Below are positions 1 through 7,068 of a DNA stretch of 64,000 nucleotides, in pieces (position 1 is the stretch's first letter; each line of letters begins with the position of its first letter). The DNA comes from Thermoleophilum album. Its GTDB lineage: Bacteria > Actinomycetota > Thermoleophilia > Solirubrobacterales > Thermoleophilaceae. Location of the stretch: contig NZ_FNWJ01000002.1 of NCBI RefSeq assembly GCF_900108055.1, positions 382,382-446,381 of the forward strand, read 5' to 3'. The position numbers and the translations under genes were made by a program. The notes under the pieces are model-generated. The model did no database searches, was not told where the DNA came from, and saw only the letters and a list, made by a program, of their open reading frames with translations.

Positions 1-87
1 TTCCGCGATCCCCTGGCGGGGTTGGCGATTCGCCGAGCGCTCGCCGCCGAGGGGCAGGAATCTCCTGCAAAGCGCGCGATTGTCTAA
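1..87 (+). CDS. 3' end of an upstream gene, possibly pyrF (partial)
   Basis: An open frame enters from the left edge and ends at TAA 85-87, giving a 28-residue tail that starts FRDPLAGLAIRRALAAEGQ. The -F/A-RDP-x-x-G-x-AI- pattern resembles the last helix of orotidine-5'-phosphate decarboxylase. In actinobacteria pyrF commonly lies just before mihF and gmk. The tail is too short to prove the identity, so pyrF is an inference from position. A perfect hairpin (GCAGGA-ATC-TCCTGC, 54-68) lies inside this coding end. Confidence 0.4.
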   Translation, partial: FRDPLAGLAIRRALAAEGQESPAKRAIV

Positions 88-113
88 AGGCAGGAGAAGT
101 AGCTTCAAGCTCA

Positions 114-128
114 ACCTAAGGGTTAGGT
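114..128. promoter_or_regulatory. Perfect 15-bp inverted repeat before mihF
   Basis: ACCTAA-GGG-TTAGGT is a perfect palindrome with 6-bp arms and a 3-bp spacer, between the upstream stop and the GTG start at 153. It has the look of an operator. No regulator can be assigned. A related CCTAA element recurs in a cluster at 59644-59695. Confidence 0.45.
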
Positions 129-152
129 GATTTATCCGCTATTTGCGCTTCG

Positions 153-773
153 GTGGCCAGTCGCAGGCGCCGAGCGAGTGTAAGATCGCCGCCCATGCTC
201 GTCCCCCGGAGAACCCTCGCAGAGCCGCTCTCCGGAGCAGGTACCTCGCAAACCGGCGACCAACCCAAGGACCGCTCGGTGGCCAACGCGGACTGCGGCG
301 GGTCGCTCGACGTGGCCGATGGCGACCCCTGCCCACGGACCTTGGAGGACGTCGGCGACAATCCGGTGCGTGCGACCGCCAGCGGCGGTGTCGGTGATCG
401 GCTAGAGGCTGCGGCCCGCGAAGACCGCCAGGCGCCTGCCGCCGCACAGGATGGGCGGCGTAATGCTGCGGCTCCAGAGCGATCGCTTGCCCAACGGATG
501 GAAGCGCTTCGGCGCGCTAACGAGATCCGCACGCGGCGCGCGCGGCTGAAGCGCGACCTCAAGGCGGGGCGGGTGAGGATCGACGAGCTGTTGCTCGATC
601 CCCCCGACTATGTGCTCACGGCGAAAGTTTTCGACTTGCTCCTCGCCGTCCCGAAGTTCGGCCGTGTCAAGGTCAACCGTGCGCTCACGCACTGCCGCAT
701 CTCGCCGAGCAAGACGATCGGCGGCTTGTCCGAGCGGCAGCGCAACGAGCTCGTCGCCTACCTGCGCCGATAG
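153..773 (+). CDS. mihF: Actinobacterial integration host factor (mIHF) with long N-terminal extension
   Basis: The last ~90 residues (from Met116) are a clear mIHF: an RRANEIRTRRARLKRDLKAG helix, a central KVFDLLLAVPKFGRVKVNRAL segment, and the terminal GLSERQRNELVAYLRR. mIHF is a nucleoid-associated DNA-bending protein of actinobacteria, normally about 100 residues. The GTG start at 153 adds some 115 low-complexity, Arg/Asp/Gly-rich residues. An internal ATG at 498 would give a 91-residue core. The extension keeps G/C at third codon positions, so it may be real disordered coding sequence, but the start is uncertain. The stop TAG overlaps the probable start of gmk. Confidence 0.75.
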   Translation: MASRRRRASVRSPPMLVPRRTLAEPLSGAGTSQTGDQPKDRSVANADCGGSLDVADGDPCPRTLEDVGDNPVRATASGGVGDRLEAAAREDRQAPAAAQDGRRNAAAPERSLAQRMEALRRANEIRTRRARLKRDLKAGRVRIDELLLDPPDYVLTAKVFDLLLAVPKFGRVKVNRALTHCRISPSKTIGGLSERQRNELVAYLRR

Positions 774-1378
774 CCACGCCGCTCGTCGTCATAACTGGGC
801 CTTCGGGTGTCGGCAAGGGGACGCTGATCAAGGCCCTCCGTGAACGCATCCCTGGTATTCACGTCGCCGTCTCGGCGACCACCAGGCCGCCCCGCCCGGG
901 CGAAGTCGACGGGCGCGACTACTTCTTCCTGAGTCCCGAGGAGTTCGAGCGCCGCGTGCGCGCGGGCGAGTTCGCCGAGCACGCCGTGTACGCCGGCCAC
1001 CGCTACGGAACGCTGCTGTCGGAGCTTGAGCGACCGGCTCGACTAATCGTGCTGGAGATCGATGTGCAGGGGGCGCGGCAGATCCGGCAACTCCGCCCCG
1101 ACGCCTTGCAGGTGTTCATCGCGCCGCCGTCGCTCGACGAACTCGAACGGCGGCTGCGAGCGCGCGGAGCGGACGACGAGGAGCAGATCCGTCGGCGCCT
1201 CGAGGTTGCAAAACGGGAGCTCTCCGCGCGCGACGAGTTCGCGAAGGTGATCGTCAACGAACGCCTCGACGACGCCTTGTCGGAGCTGGAGCGTGTGATC
1301 GGTAACATGCTCGCGGGCTCCGGACCGGACGGAGAGCGCGCAGAAACGCACCGGCCCGAGCAGCAGTCGCAAGGATGA
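770..1378 (+). CDS. gmk: Guanylate kinase, probable ATA start
   Basis: ATP-dependent phosphorylation of GMP to GDP. The frame shows the P-loop GPSGVGKG (residues 10-17 counting from ATA), the GMP-binding SATTRPPRPGEVDGRDYFF segment, the core EIDVQGARQIR and the lid helices; 202 residues is normal for the family. There is no ATG, GTG or TTG in frame between about 602 and 956, and the GTG at 956 would delete the P-loop. The best candidate is ATA at 770-772, overlapping the mIHF stop as ATAG and giving M-A-T-P-L-V-V-I-T-G. The 3' end overlaps rpoZ as ATGA. The product is certain; the start codon is inferred. Confidence 0.9.
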   Translation: MATPLVVITGPSGVGKGTLIKALRERIPGIHVAVSATTRPPRPGEVDGRDYFFLSPEEFERRVRAGEFAEHAVYAGHRYGTLLSELERPARLIVLEIDVQGARQIRQLRPDALQVFIAPPSLDELERRLRARGADDEEQIRRRLEVAKRELSARDEFAKVIVNERLDDALSELERVIGNMLAGSGPDGERAETHRPEQQSQG

Positions 1379-1602
1379 TCCGACCGAGACTCGACAAGAT
1401 CCTCGAGCACGTCGATTCGACCTACGCGGCGGTGATCGTCGCGGCGCGCCGTGCGCGGCAGATCAACAGCTACTACCACAACCTCGGCGAGGGAACCTTC
1501 GACGAGTACCCGCCGCCGATGGTCGAGTCCAGCTCGGGCAACTACCTGCAGATCGCGCTCGAGGAGCTCGCCGCCGGCAAGCTCCGGTACCGCTACCGCT
1601 AG
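1375..1602 (+). CDS. rpoZ: DNA-directed RNA polymerase subunit omega
   Basis: 75 residues beginning MIRPRLDKILEHVDSTYAAV, with the conserved RRARQINSYYHNLGEG segment and the C-terminal helix ALEELAAGKLRYRYR. Omega helps beta-prime fold and assemble into RNA polymerase. Its ATG overlaps the gmk TGA (ATGA), so the two are likely translationally coupled. The gmk-rpoZ-coaBC order is standard in actinobacteria. Confidence 0.95.
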   Translation: MIRPRLDKILEHVDSTYAAVIVAARRARQINSYYHNLGEGTFDEYPPPMVESSSGNYLQIALEELAAGKLRYRYR

Positions 1603-1616
1603 CCGCGGCGCTCGCG

Positions 1617-2924
1617 ATGGCGCGCATCCTGCTCGGGGTTTGCGGCGGCATCGCCGCCTACAAGGCCGCTGAGCTGGTGCGGGCAGCGACTGCCCGAGGC
1701 CACTCGGTGCGCGTGATTCAGACCGAGACGAGCTTGCGCTTCGTGGGTCGCGCTACCTTCGAGGCGATCACCGGGGCGCCGGTGCTCGTCGACGAGTTCG
1801 AGCAGGACCCTGCGCGGGGTGCTTTCCCCGGCGAGCCGCCACCGACGCACGCGCCGATCTCGCATCTCGAGTTGGTGGCGCGGTGCGACGCTTACTGCAT
1901 CGCGCCGGCTACGGCCAACACACTGGCGAAGATCGCCGGCGGGCATGCCGACTCGTTGGTAACGACCGCAGCGCTCGCCTGCCGCGCACCGATCGTGGTG
2001 GCGCCAGCGATGAACGAAGCGATGTGGCTGGCCGCGCAGACCCGCGCGAACGTGGCGCGGCTGCGGAAGCTCGGAATCCGGGTCGTGCCGCCTGCGGAGG
2101 GCCGTCTCGCGTCCCCTGGAGAGTGGGGGGTGGGGCGTCTTGCCGAACCCGAACGGATCCTGGCAGTGCTCGAGGAGGTGCTCGAGCACCGCGAGCGGTC
2201 GCGTGTCGCGGATGGAGAGAGCGGCGGGGCGATCGCTGGATCGGTCCGAGACCTCGCGGGCGTGCGCGTGATCGTGACTGCTGGCGGAACCCGCGAGCCG
2301 CTCGACGCCGTGCGCTTCATTGGCAACCGCTCGTCGGGCCGGATGGGTGTCGCGCTCGCCGAGGCGGCGCTGCGACGCGGCGCACAGGTCACCCTGATCG
2401 GCGCGAACCTCGCGGTCGATCCGCCCGCGGGGGTCGATTACGTGCCGGTCGTCACCGTCGAGGATCTTGCCCACGCGCTCGACGAGCGCTTCGCGGCCGC
2501 TGATGTGGTGCTCATGGCGGCGGCGGTCAGCGACTTCCGTCCGGCGCGGGTGTGGGACGACAAGCTCGAGCGGGGCAACTCTCTAGCGGTCGAACTCGAG
2601 CCCACCGAAGACCTCGTAGCGGGCCTCGCGGCGCGGCGCCGCCCGGGGCAACTGGTGATCGGCTTTGCGGCCGAGCACGGGGGCGACTTCGTTGCGCGGG
2701 CGCGCGAAAAGCTGCGACGCAAACGGCTCGATGCGATCGTCGCAAACGACGTCTCTCAACCTGGGATCGGTTTCGAGAGCGCCGATAACGCGGTTGTGAT
2801 GATCTCTCGCGACGGACGCGAACGGAGCGTTGGGCCGACTTCTAAGTTGGAGGTCGCGCGCGCGATTCTCGACGAGGTCGCGCGTTTGCGCGCTAGCGTC
2901 GTGCTGCAGAGCGAGAGCCGGTGA
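1617..2924 (+). CDS. coaBC: Bifunctional phosphopantothenoylcysteine decarboxylase / phosphopantothenate-cysteine ligase
   Basis: Two successive steps of coenzyme A synthesis in one 435-residue protein. The N-terminal flavin-dependent CoaC part starts with the GVCGGIAAYKAAELVRA fold and carries the PAMNEAMW motif near residue 125. The C-terminal CoaB part starts near residue 210 with VIVTAGGTREPLDAVRFIGN followed by RSSGRMG, and later has AAAVSDF and a KLKR-type lysine region. The ATG lies 14 nt after rpoZ. The stop overlaps the GTG of the next gene (GTGA at 2921). Confidence 0.96.
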   Translation: MARILLGVCGGIAAYKAAELVRAATARGHSVRVIQTETSLRFVGRATFEAITGAPVLVDEFEQDPARGAFPGEPPPTHAPISHLELVARCDAYCIAPATANTLAKIAGGHADSLVTTAALACRAPIVVAPAMNEAMWLAAQTRANVARLRKLGIRVVPPAEGRLASPGEWGVGRLAEPERILAVLEEVLEHRERSRVADGESGGAIAGSVRDLAGVRVIVTAGGTREPLDAVRFIGNRSSGRMGVALAEAALRRGAQVTLIGANLAVDPPAGVDYVPVVTVEDLAHALDERFAAADVVLMAAAVSDFRPARVWDDKLERGNSLAVELEPTEDLVAGLAARRRPGQLVIGFAAEHGGDFVARAREKLRRKRLDAIVANDVSQPGIGFESADNAVVMISRDGRERSVGPTSKLEVARAILDEVARLRASVVLQSESR

Positions 2925-3313
2925 CTGGCGAACACTTCGAAACGCCCGAGGAACGAGGAGCCCACGTCTACGACCTGCTCGAGCGCGGTCGCGCGCTTTT
3001 GGCGAGCGGGGACTTCATGGCTGCGCAGGTGCCGCTGGAGCGTGCCAAGCGGCTCGAGCCCGACAAGAGCTCGATCCGCGAGGCGCTCGGCCGTGCCTAC
3101 TTCCGGTCGGGCCGTTTCGAGGAGGCGCGAAGGGAGTTCGCAGCCGTCGTCGAGCGCTACCCAGTGGACGACTACGCCCACTATTGCCTCGGTCGCGCAG
3201 CCGAGAAGACCGGTCGGCGGCTCGAGGCCCAACGGCATGCCGCGCTCGCCGCTTGTATGCGGCCCGACCGCGCCGACTATCGCGCGTTCCTCGAGCGTTT
3301 GCGCGCCGCCTAG
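2921..3313 (+). CDS. Small TPR-repeat protein
   Basis: 130 residues made almost entirely of tetratricopeptide helices: GRALLASGDFMAAQVPLERA, then LGRAYFRSGRFEEARREFAA, then LGRAAEKTGRRLEAQRHAAL. TPRs are protein-interaction scaffolds; nothing here indicates a partner. There is no signal peptide or membrane segment. It is coupled to coaBC by a GTGA overlap. Its TAG stop shares a CTAG tetramer with the stop of the convergent next gene. Confidence 0.85.
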   Translation: MTGEHFETPEERGAHVYDLLERGRALLASGDFMAAQVPLERAKRLEPDKSSIREALGRAYFRSGRFEEARREFAAVVERYPVDDYAHYCLGRAAEKTGRRLEAQRHAALAACMRPDRADYRAFLERLRAA

Positions 3314-3780
3314 TCCCAGCGGCGTTGCGGGCCGTCGGCCCAGGGCGATGGCCAGCGCTCCACGCCTTCCGTGCGCGCACGCAAGAGTTCGCGGATCGCT
3401 GCTGCCGCCTCGACCACGTGCCCGAGCACGCGGTCGAGGGTGCTCGTCTGCAACTGATCGACGGGTAGCTCTGCGTGCACCCAGACCTCGCCGCTCAGCG
3501 AGCAGCCAACGCGCGCTAGGCGCGTCTGACGGTTGAGATGCAAAAGCAGCGGCGCTGGCAACTGCTCGCTCGCGGCAGCCGCGAAAGCGCGGATCGCGAG
3601 CAGCCCGTCCTCGATGCGCACGCTCATCTCGAGCTCGCGGCACCCAGCCACCCCGGGCGGCAGACAAAGACCCCACTCGCCGTATGCGAGCCTGCGCACG
3701 CCGATCCCCAGCGAACCCAGGTAGCGATCGACGGCGCTGGCGGCAGCCCTTGTGTTCTCGGCAGCTTCGGGCACTGGCAC
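3310..3780 (-). CDS. YbjN-domain protein
   Basis: About 156 residues: VDRYLGSLGIGVRRLAYGEWGL, LELSVRIEDG-like strands, LLHLNRQTRLARVGCSLSGEVWVHAELP, and a C-terminal helix HVVEAAAAIRELLRARTEG. This is the YbjN / type III secretion chaperone-like fold, whose role in actinobacteria is not established. The start is GTG 3780 or GTG 3774. The gene is divergent from dtd, with about 28 nt between them, and its stop TAG shares CTAG 3310-3313 with the convergent TPR gene. The final residues (ERWPSPWADGPQRRWD) are Trp-rich. Confidence 0.7.
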   Translation of the reverse strand: MPVPEAAENTRAAASAVDRYLGSLGIGVRRLAYGEWGLCLPPGVAGCRELEMSVRIEDGLLAIRAFAAAASEQLPAPLLLHLNRQTRLARVGCSLSGEVWVHAELPVDQLQTSTLDRVLGHVVEAAAAIRELLRARTEGVERWPSPWADGPQRRWD

Positions 3781-3794
3781 CCCGATTGTGCCGT

Positions 3795-3800
3795 TAGCCT
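3795..3800 (+). promoter_or_regulatory. -10-like TAGCCT before dtd (leaderless)
   Basis: TAGCCT ends 8 nt before the GTG that best fits the Dtd N-terminus. That spacing would start the transcript at or next to the start codon. No convincing -35 is visible. Same layout as dapA, ftsK, dapF and others in the window. Confidence 0.5.
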
Positions 3801-3808
3801 GCCGCCGC

Positions 3809-4243
3809 GTGCTGGCTGTGGTGCAGCGGGTCTCGCGAGCGGCCGTCCGCGTCGATGATGAATTGGTGGCCGCTATCGGCCGCGGTCTGCTCGTGCTCGT
3901 GGGAGTCGCCGATGGCGACGACGAACGTGACTGCGAGCAGCTCGCTCGGCGAATCCGCAATCTGCGCCTATTTCCCAGCGAGCGGCGTCCGCTGGACCTC
4001 GCCCTCGATGACGTCGCCGGCGAGATCCTCTGCGTAAGTCAATTCACGTTGCTCGCCGATACGCGCAAGGGACGCCGCCCGAGCTTCGAGCGCGCAGCGC
4101 CGCCGGATCGCGCCCGGCCACTCTACGAACGGGTGGTCGAGCTCCTCGGTGCACGCTCCGGCCGGTTCGGTGCGCACATGGCGGTGGAGTTGGTGAACGA
4201 TGGGCCGGTGACAGTGATCGTCGACAGCCGCCGAGGACGTTGA
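3809..4243 (+). CDS. dtd: D-aminoacyl-tRNA deacylase
   Basis: Hydrolyses D-aminoacyl-tRNA (and Gly-tRNA-Ala), protecting translation from D-amino acids. The GTG start gives MLAVVQRVSRAAVRVDDELV, the exact family N-terminus, and 144 residues, the usual length. Motifs are SQFTLLADTRKGRRPSFERA (active-site SQFTL) and the Gly-cisPro segment NDGPVTVIVD near the C-terminus. An upstream in-frame ATG at 3752 would add a non-conserved extension lying inside the divergent YbjN gene. Confidence 0.93.
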   Translation: MLAVVQRVSRAAVRVDDELVAAIGRGLLVLVGVADGDDERDCEQLARRIRNLRLFPSERRPLDLALDDVAGEILCVSQFTLLADTRKGRRPSFERAAPPDRARPLYERVVELLGARSGRFGAHMAVELVNDGPVTVIVDSRRGR

Positions 4244-4255
4244 CTCTCGCTTAGC

Positions 4256-4310
4256 GCCCCGCGGGGCGACCTCGTGATGCCCCGCGGGGCGACCTCTTGA
4301 TGCTCCGCGG
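4256..4310. repeat. 23-bp tandem repeat with embedded palindrome
   Basis: Two full copies (4256-4278, 4279-4301), differing at one base, plus a 9-bp partial third copy. Each unit starts with the perfect palindrome GCCCCGCGGGGC followed by GACCTC. It sits right after dtd and could act as a terminator-like structure or be a small dispersed repeat. The rest of the 4244-4463 gap holds a CGGGCG...CGCCCG hairpin (4341-4360) and the ribosome binding site of the next gene. Confidence 0.7.
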
Positions 4311-4463
4311 TAACCCTGACGCTCCGCCTCGGACCACTTGCGGGCGCTGGCGCTCGCCCGTAGCATGACGCCGTCGTCGTTCTTTACTGAACGACCAGTC
4401 AGAGCCCCTGGGGCGAACTGCCCCTAGCCCCCACAAACCCCTGACCAGGGAGGTAACCGAGAT

Positions 4464-5102
4464 ATGTCGTTGCGTCGCTTGTGTGCGGCGGCGTCGGTGC
4501 TCGCCGCTGTCGCCGTCGGAGCACCCGCTGCGTCGGCCCAAGAGGTCAACTTCACGAACTGGACAGTCTCGGGAACGCTCGGGATCCGCAAGCTCAACCA
4601 GTCGATCACGATCCCGGCCGGCGCCGCCTTCAACGGCAGCTGGAACGTCGCCACAGGTTCCCTCACCGGCCACGTCTCGGTGCCGACGATCCGCACGCGG
4701 CTGCGCGTGCTCGGGTTCCCGGTCGACGCCACCCTCGAGCTGCAAGAGGCGCAACCGGTCTCCGGGTCGATCAGCATCGGGGCGGACGGCAACGTCACGG
4801 TCTCGGCGCGCAGTGCAGCGACCATCTACATCCGCCGCCTCGCGTCGCCGTACTTACCGCTCAACCTCGTGCGCAGCGCGACCTGCCGGACGTCGCGACC
4901 GGTGGAGCTGCCGCTCTCCGCGCGGGCGCCCTTCACGGCGCTCGCCCAGGGACTCACCTTCAGCGGTGTCACCACGCTGCCGCCGCTGACCGGCTGCGGT
5001 TTGTCGACGCCGCTCTTGAACTTGCTGATGGCGGGTCCCAACAACCCCTTCGCGATCCGGCTGGCACCCCCGGCTAGCGGGGGCGACTCCCTGCCCTCCT
5101 AG
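4464..5102 (+). CDS. Secreted protein of unknown function
   Basis: 212 residues. A Sec signal peptide (MSLRRLCAAASVLAAVAVGA, cleavage after ...PAASA near residue 25) precedes a beta-rich body with alternating small and hydrophobic residues (SGTLGIRKLNQSITIPAGAA, TGHVSVPTIRTRLRVLGF). Two cysteines, in RSATCRTSR and TGCGLSTP, could form a disulphide. No catalytic motif or sortase signal is seen. The ATG is set by a strong GGAGG 13 nt upstream. I do not recognise the family. It stands alone between dtd and the rimP operon. Confidence 0.8.
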   Translation: MSLRRLCAAASVLAAVAVGAPAASAQEVNFTNWTVSGTLGIRKLNQSITIPAGAAFNGSWNVATGSLTGHVSVPTIRTRLRVLGFPVDATLELQEAQPVSGSISIGADGNVTVSARSAATIYIRRLASPYLPLNLVRSATCRTSRPVELPLSARAPFTALAQGLTFSGVTTLPPLTGCGLSTPLLNLLMAGPNNPFAIRLAPPASGGDSLPS

Positions 5103-5142
5103 CGCTCGCGCAGGAAGCTCCTGCGCGCAGCATTTCCGCGCC

Positions 5143-5179
5143 AACGGGCGTCCCCGGAGCAACTCCGGGGGCGCCCGTT
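5143..5179 (+). terminator. Strong GC-rich hairpin after the secreted-protein gene
   Basis: 5143-5159 pairs with 5163-5179 over 17 bp with one G-U wobble and a 3-nt loop (CAA). There is no T-run after it, as is common for actinobacterial terminators. It follows the stop at 5102 and precedes the rimP promoter. Confidence 0.75.
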
Positions 5180-5207
5180 CGGTTCGGGGCGTGGGTGCGA
5201 CGCGGGC

Positions 5208-5213
5208 TATACT
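5208..5213 (+). promoter_or_regulatory. -10 element TATACT of the rimP-nusA-infB operon
   Basis: TATACT is the best -10 match in the window. It predicts a transcription start near 5220. A weak TTCGGG lies about 19 nt upstream as a possible -35. The start would leave a leader of about 77 nt before rimP. Confidence 0.6.
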
Positions 5214-5219
5214 CGGCCG

Positions 5220-5296
5220 GACAGCTTCAGACTGCGGTTGTTGCCGCGCCTGAGGTGGGCCTCGGCCCACTTTTTTTTCGGAGATACCGTCGTCGA
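5220..5296 (+). promoter_or_regulatory. Putative attenuator leader of rimP-nusA-infB
   Basis: The predicted leader contains a full intrinsic terminator (5255-5278) ending 18 nt before the rimP ATG, so transcripts must read through it to express the operon. A competing hairpin GAGG-TGGG-CCTC (5252-5263) overlaps the terminator's left arm, and a GCGG...CCGC stem lies upstream. RimP leaders with regulatory structure are known in gammaproteobacteria, and NusA controls termination. NusA or ribosome-assembly feedback here is an inference. Confidence 0.55.
5255..5278 (+). terminator. Intrinsic terminator directly upstream of rimP
   Basis: Stem GTGGGC(C)/(G)GCCCAC (5255-5261 with 5264-5270) followed immediately by eight T residues (5271-5278). 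It is the only textbook rho-independent terminator seen in the window, and it lies between the rimP promoter and the rimP start rather than after a gene. Confidence 0.85.
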
Positions 5297-5725
5297 ATGG
5301 CACGCAAGATCGAGGAACTCAGAGCAGAGATCGAGCAACGGCTCGCGGCCGTCGAGCCGGACGTGGAGTTGCTCGCTTGCGAGCCTGCGGGACGCGAGCG
5401 CATCCGACTGGTAATCGATCACCCGCAAGGTGTCGACTTGGCACTGTGCGAACGCGTCACACGGCAGCTTTGGCACCTCGTCGCCGAGGTCGGCCTCGAG
5501 GTTTCGTCACCGGGGCCGCGCCGACCGCTGACTAAGCCCGCGCACTTTCGACGCTTCCTTGGGCGGCGGGCACGCCTCAAGCTGCGGCAGGAGCGCGGCG
5601 GGCGCCGCACCTACACCGGAGAACTGGTCGGCGCCAACGACCAGGAAGTGACCGTCGCGGCCGAAGATGGGTTGGTGTCGATCCCCTACGCCGAGATCAA
5701 CCGCGGGAACCTGCTGGAGGGGTAG
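5297..5725 (+). CDS. rimP: Ribosome maturation factor RimP
   Basis: Needed for 30S subunit assembly. 142 residues: an N-terminal domain with RERIRLVIDHPQGVDLALCERV, the linker EVSSPGPRRPLTKPAHFRRF, and a C-terminal SH3-like domain (YTGELVGANDQEVTVAAEDG). ATG 5297 is chosen because it begins at the family start (MARKIEELRAEIEQRL) after GGAG. A longer frame from 5195 would run through the leader and terminator. First gene of the rimP-nusA-ylxR-infB operon. Confidence 0.95.
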   Translation: MARKIEELRAEIEQRLAAVEPDVELLACEPAGRERIRLVIDHPQGVDLALCERVTRQLWHLVAEVGLEVSSPGPRRPLTKPAHFRRFLGRRARLKLRQERGGRRTYTGELVGANDQEVTVAAEDGLVSIPYAEINRGNLLEG

Positions 5726-5728
5726 CGG

Positions 5729-7033
5729 ATGTCGAGGGAGATAGCGGAAGCGGTACGGGCGCTAGCCAAAGAGAAGGGGATCTCTGCGGACCGCCTGAAG
5801 GCGGCGGTCGAGGACGCTCTCCTCTCCGCCTACAAGAAAACTCCAGGTGCCGCCAAGTACGCGCGCGTCGACTTCGACCTCGAGCAAGGCGAGTTCCGCG
5901 TCTACGAGCTGGTCGTGCCGGAAGACGTCGAGCGCGAGCTGCTCGAACAGATTGAGCGTGAGCGGCCCGAGCCCGAGATCGACCCGGAGACAGGGGAGCG
6001 CCGCGAGCCCGAGCCCGTCGAGATCGATGTCGAGCGGTTGCTCGCCGAGCATGGCGATCGCATCGAGCAGCGCGACGTGACGCCGCGCGACTTCGGCCGG
6101 ATCGCCGCACAGACCGCGAAGCAGGTGATCTTGCAGCGCATCCGCGAGGCGGAGCGCGACATGACCTACGAAGAGTTCCAGGATCGTGTCGGCGAGCTGG
6201 TCACCGGGATCGTCCAGCAGTCGGACAACCGCTACACGCTGGTGCAGCTGCGCGACCGCGTGGAGGCGCTGTTGCCGCGCTCTGAACAAGTCCCCGGTGA
6301 GCGCTACGACCACGGCCAGCGGCTGAAAGCGGTGATCATCGACGTCTCCGCGCAGGCAAAGGGGCCGAGCATCATCCTTTCCCGCCGGAGCCCCGACCTG
6401 ATTCGCAAGCTGTTCGAACTAGAGGTACCGGAGATCGCTGACGGTCTCGTCGAGATCGTGGGCGTCGCCCGTGAGCCGGGTTACCGGTCGAAGATCGCGG
6501 TGGTTTCGCATGCTCCCGGTGTCGACCCGGTGGGCGCATGCGTGGGACCCCGTGGCTCGCGCGTCCGCATGGTGGTCTCGGAGCTCCGCGGCGAAAAGAT
6601 CGACATCATCCCCTACAACGAGGAGCCGGCGCGTTTCATCGCCAAAGCGCTGTCGCCGGCACGCGTCCGGGAAGTCCTGGTCGACGACGAGGCGCGGCAG
6701 GCGACCGTCATCGTGCCCGATGATCAGCTTTCGCTGGCGATCGGAAAAGAAGGGTTGAACGCGCGACTCGCCGCGCGCCTGACCGGTTGGCGTATCGACA
6801 TCCGCTCGGAGAGCGAATTTGCCGAGGAGGAGTCGCAACTCGGGCTCGAGGAGGAGGAGGCCGAGGCGTCGGGTCGCTGTGCTGCGGTTTTGGCAAACGG
6901 TCGTCGTTGTCCCAACGCCGCGCTGCCCGGTTCGCGCTACTGTGGTCTGCCGGCCCATCAGGCGCTCGAGCGGAGCGGCGAGAATGCTGACGAGGCACAG
7001 CAGGTAGCTAACGAAGCCGGCGGCGAGCGATAG
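5729..7033 (+). CDS. nusA: Transcription termination/antitermination factor NusA with Cys/His-rich tail
   Basis: 434 residues: N-terminal RNAP-binding domain (MSREIAEAVRALAKEKGISA), an S1 domain (about 130-200), then KH1 and KH2 ending around ARLTGWRIDIRSESEF (about 350). NusA binds RNAP and nascent RNA, modulating pausing and termination. After an acidic linker a tail carries C384, C394, C405 and H410 (GRCAAVLANGRRC ... GSRYCGLPAH), resembling a small zinc-binding knuckle not found in typical NusA. The last ~25 residues are disordered. The start lies 3 nt after rimP. Confidence 0.95.
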   Translation: MSREIAEAVRALAKEKGISADRLKAAVEDALLSAYKKTPGAAKYARVDFDLEQGEFRVYELVVPEDVERELLEQIERERPEPEIDPETGERREPEPVEIDVERLLAEHGDRIEQRDVTPRDFGRIAAQTAKQVILQRIREAERDMTYEEFQDRVGELVTGIVQQSDNRYTLVQLRDRVEALLPRSEQVPGERYDHGQRLKAVIIDVSAQAKGPSIILSRRSPDLIRKLFELEVPEIADGLVEIVGVAREPGYRSKIAVVSHAPGVDPVGACVGPRGSRVRMVVSELRGEKIDIIPYNEEPARFIAKALSPARVREVLVDDEARQATVIVPDDQLSLAIGKEGLNARLAARLTGWRIDIRSESEFAEEESQLGLEEEEAEASGRCAAVLANGRRCPNAALPGSRYCGLPAHQALERSGENADEAQQVANEAGGER

Positions 7034-7068
7034 CGGCGGCGCGCGATCATCGCCATCGCCCGATCAGG

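Noticed and set aside
956-1378. Short gmk starting at GTG 956
   Set aside because: This start would remove the P-loop and the GMP-binding segment, which are clearly encoded in frame upstream.
4389-4402. ACTG-N6-CAGT operator before the secreted-protein gene
   Set aside because: Only 4-bp arms; not distinguishable from chance.
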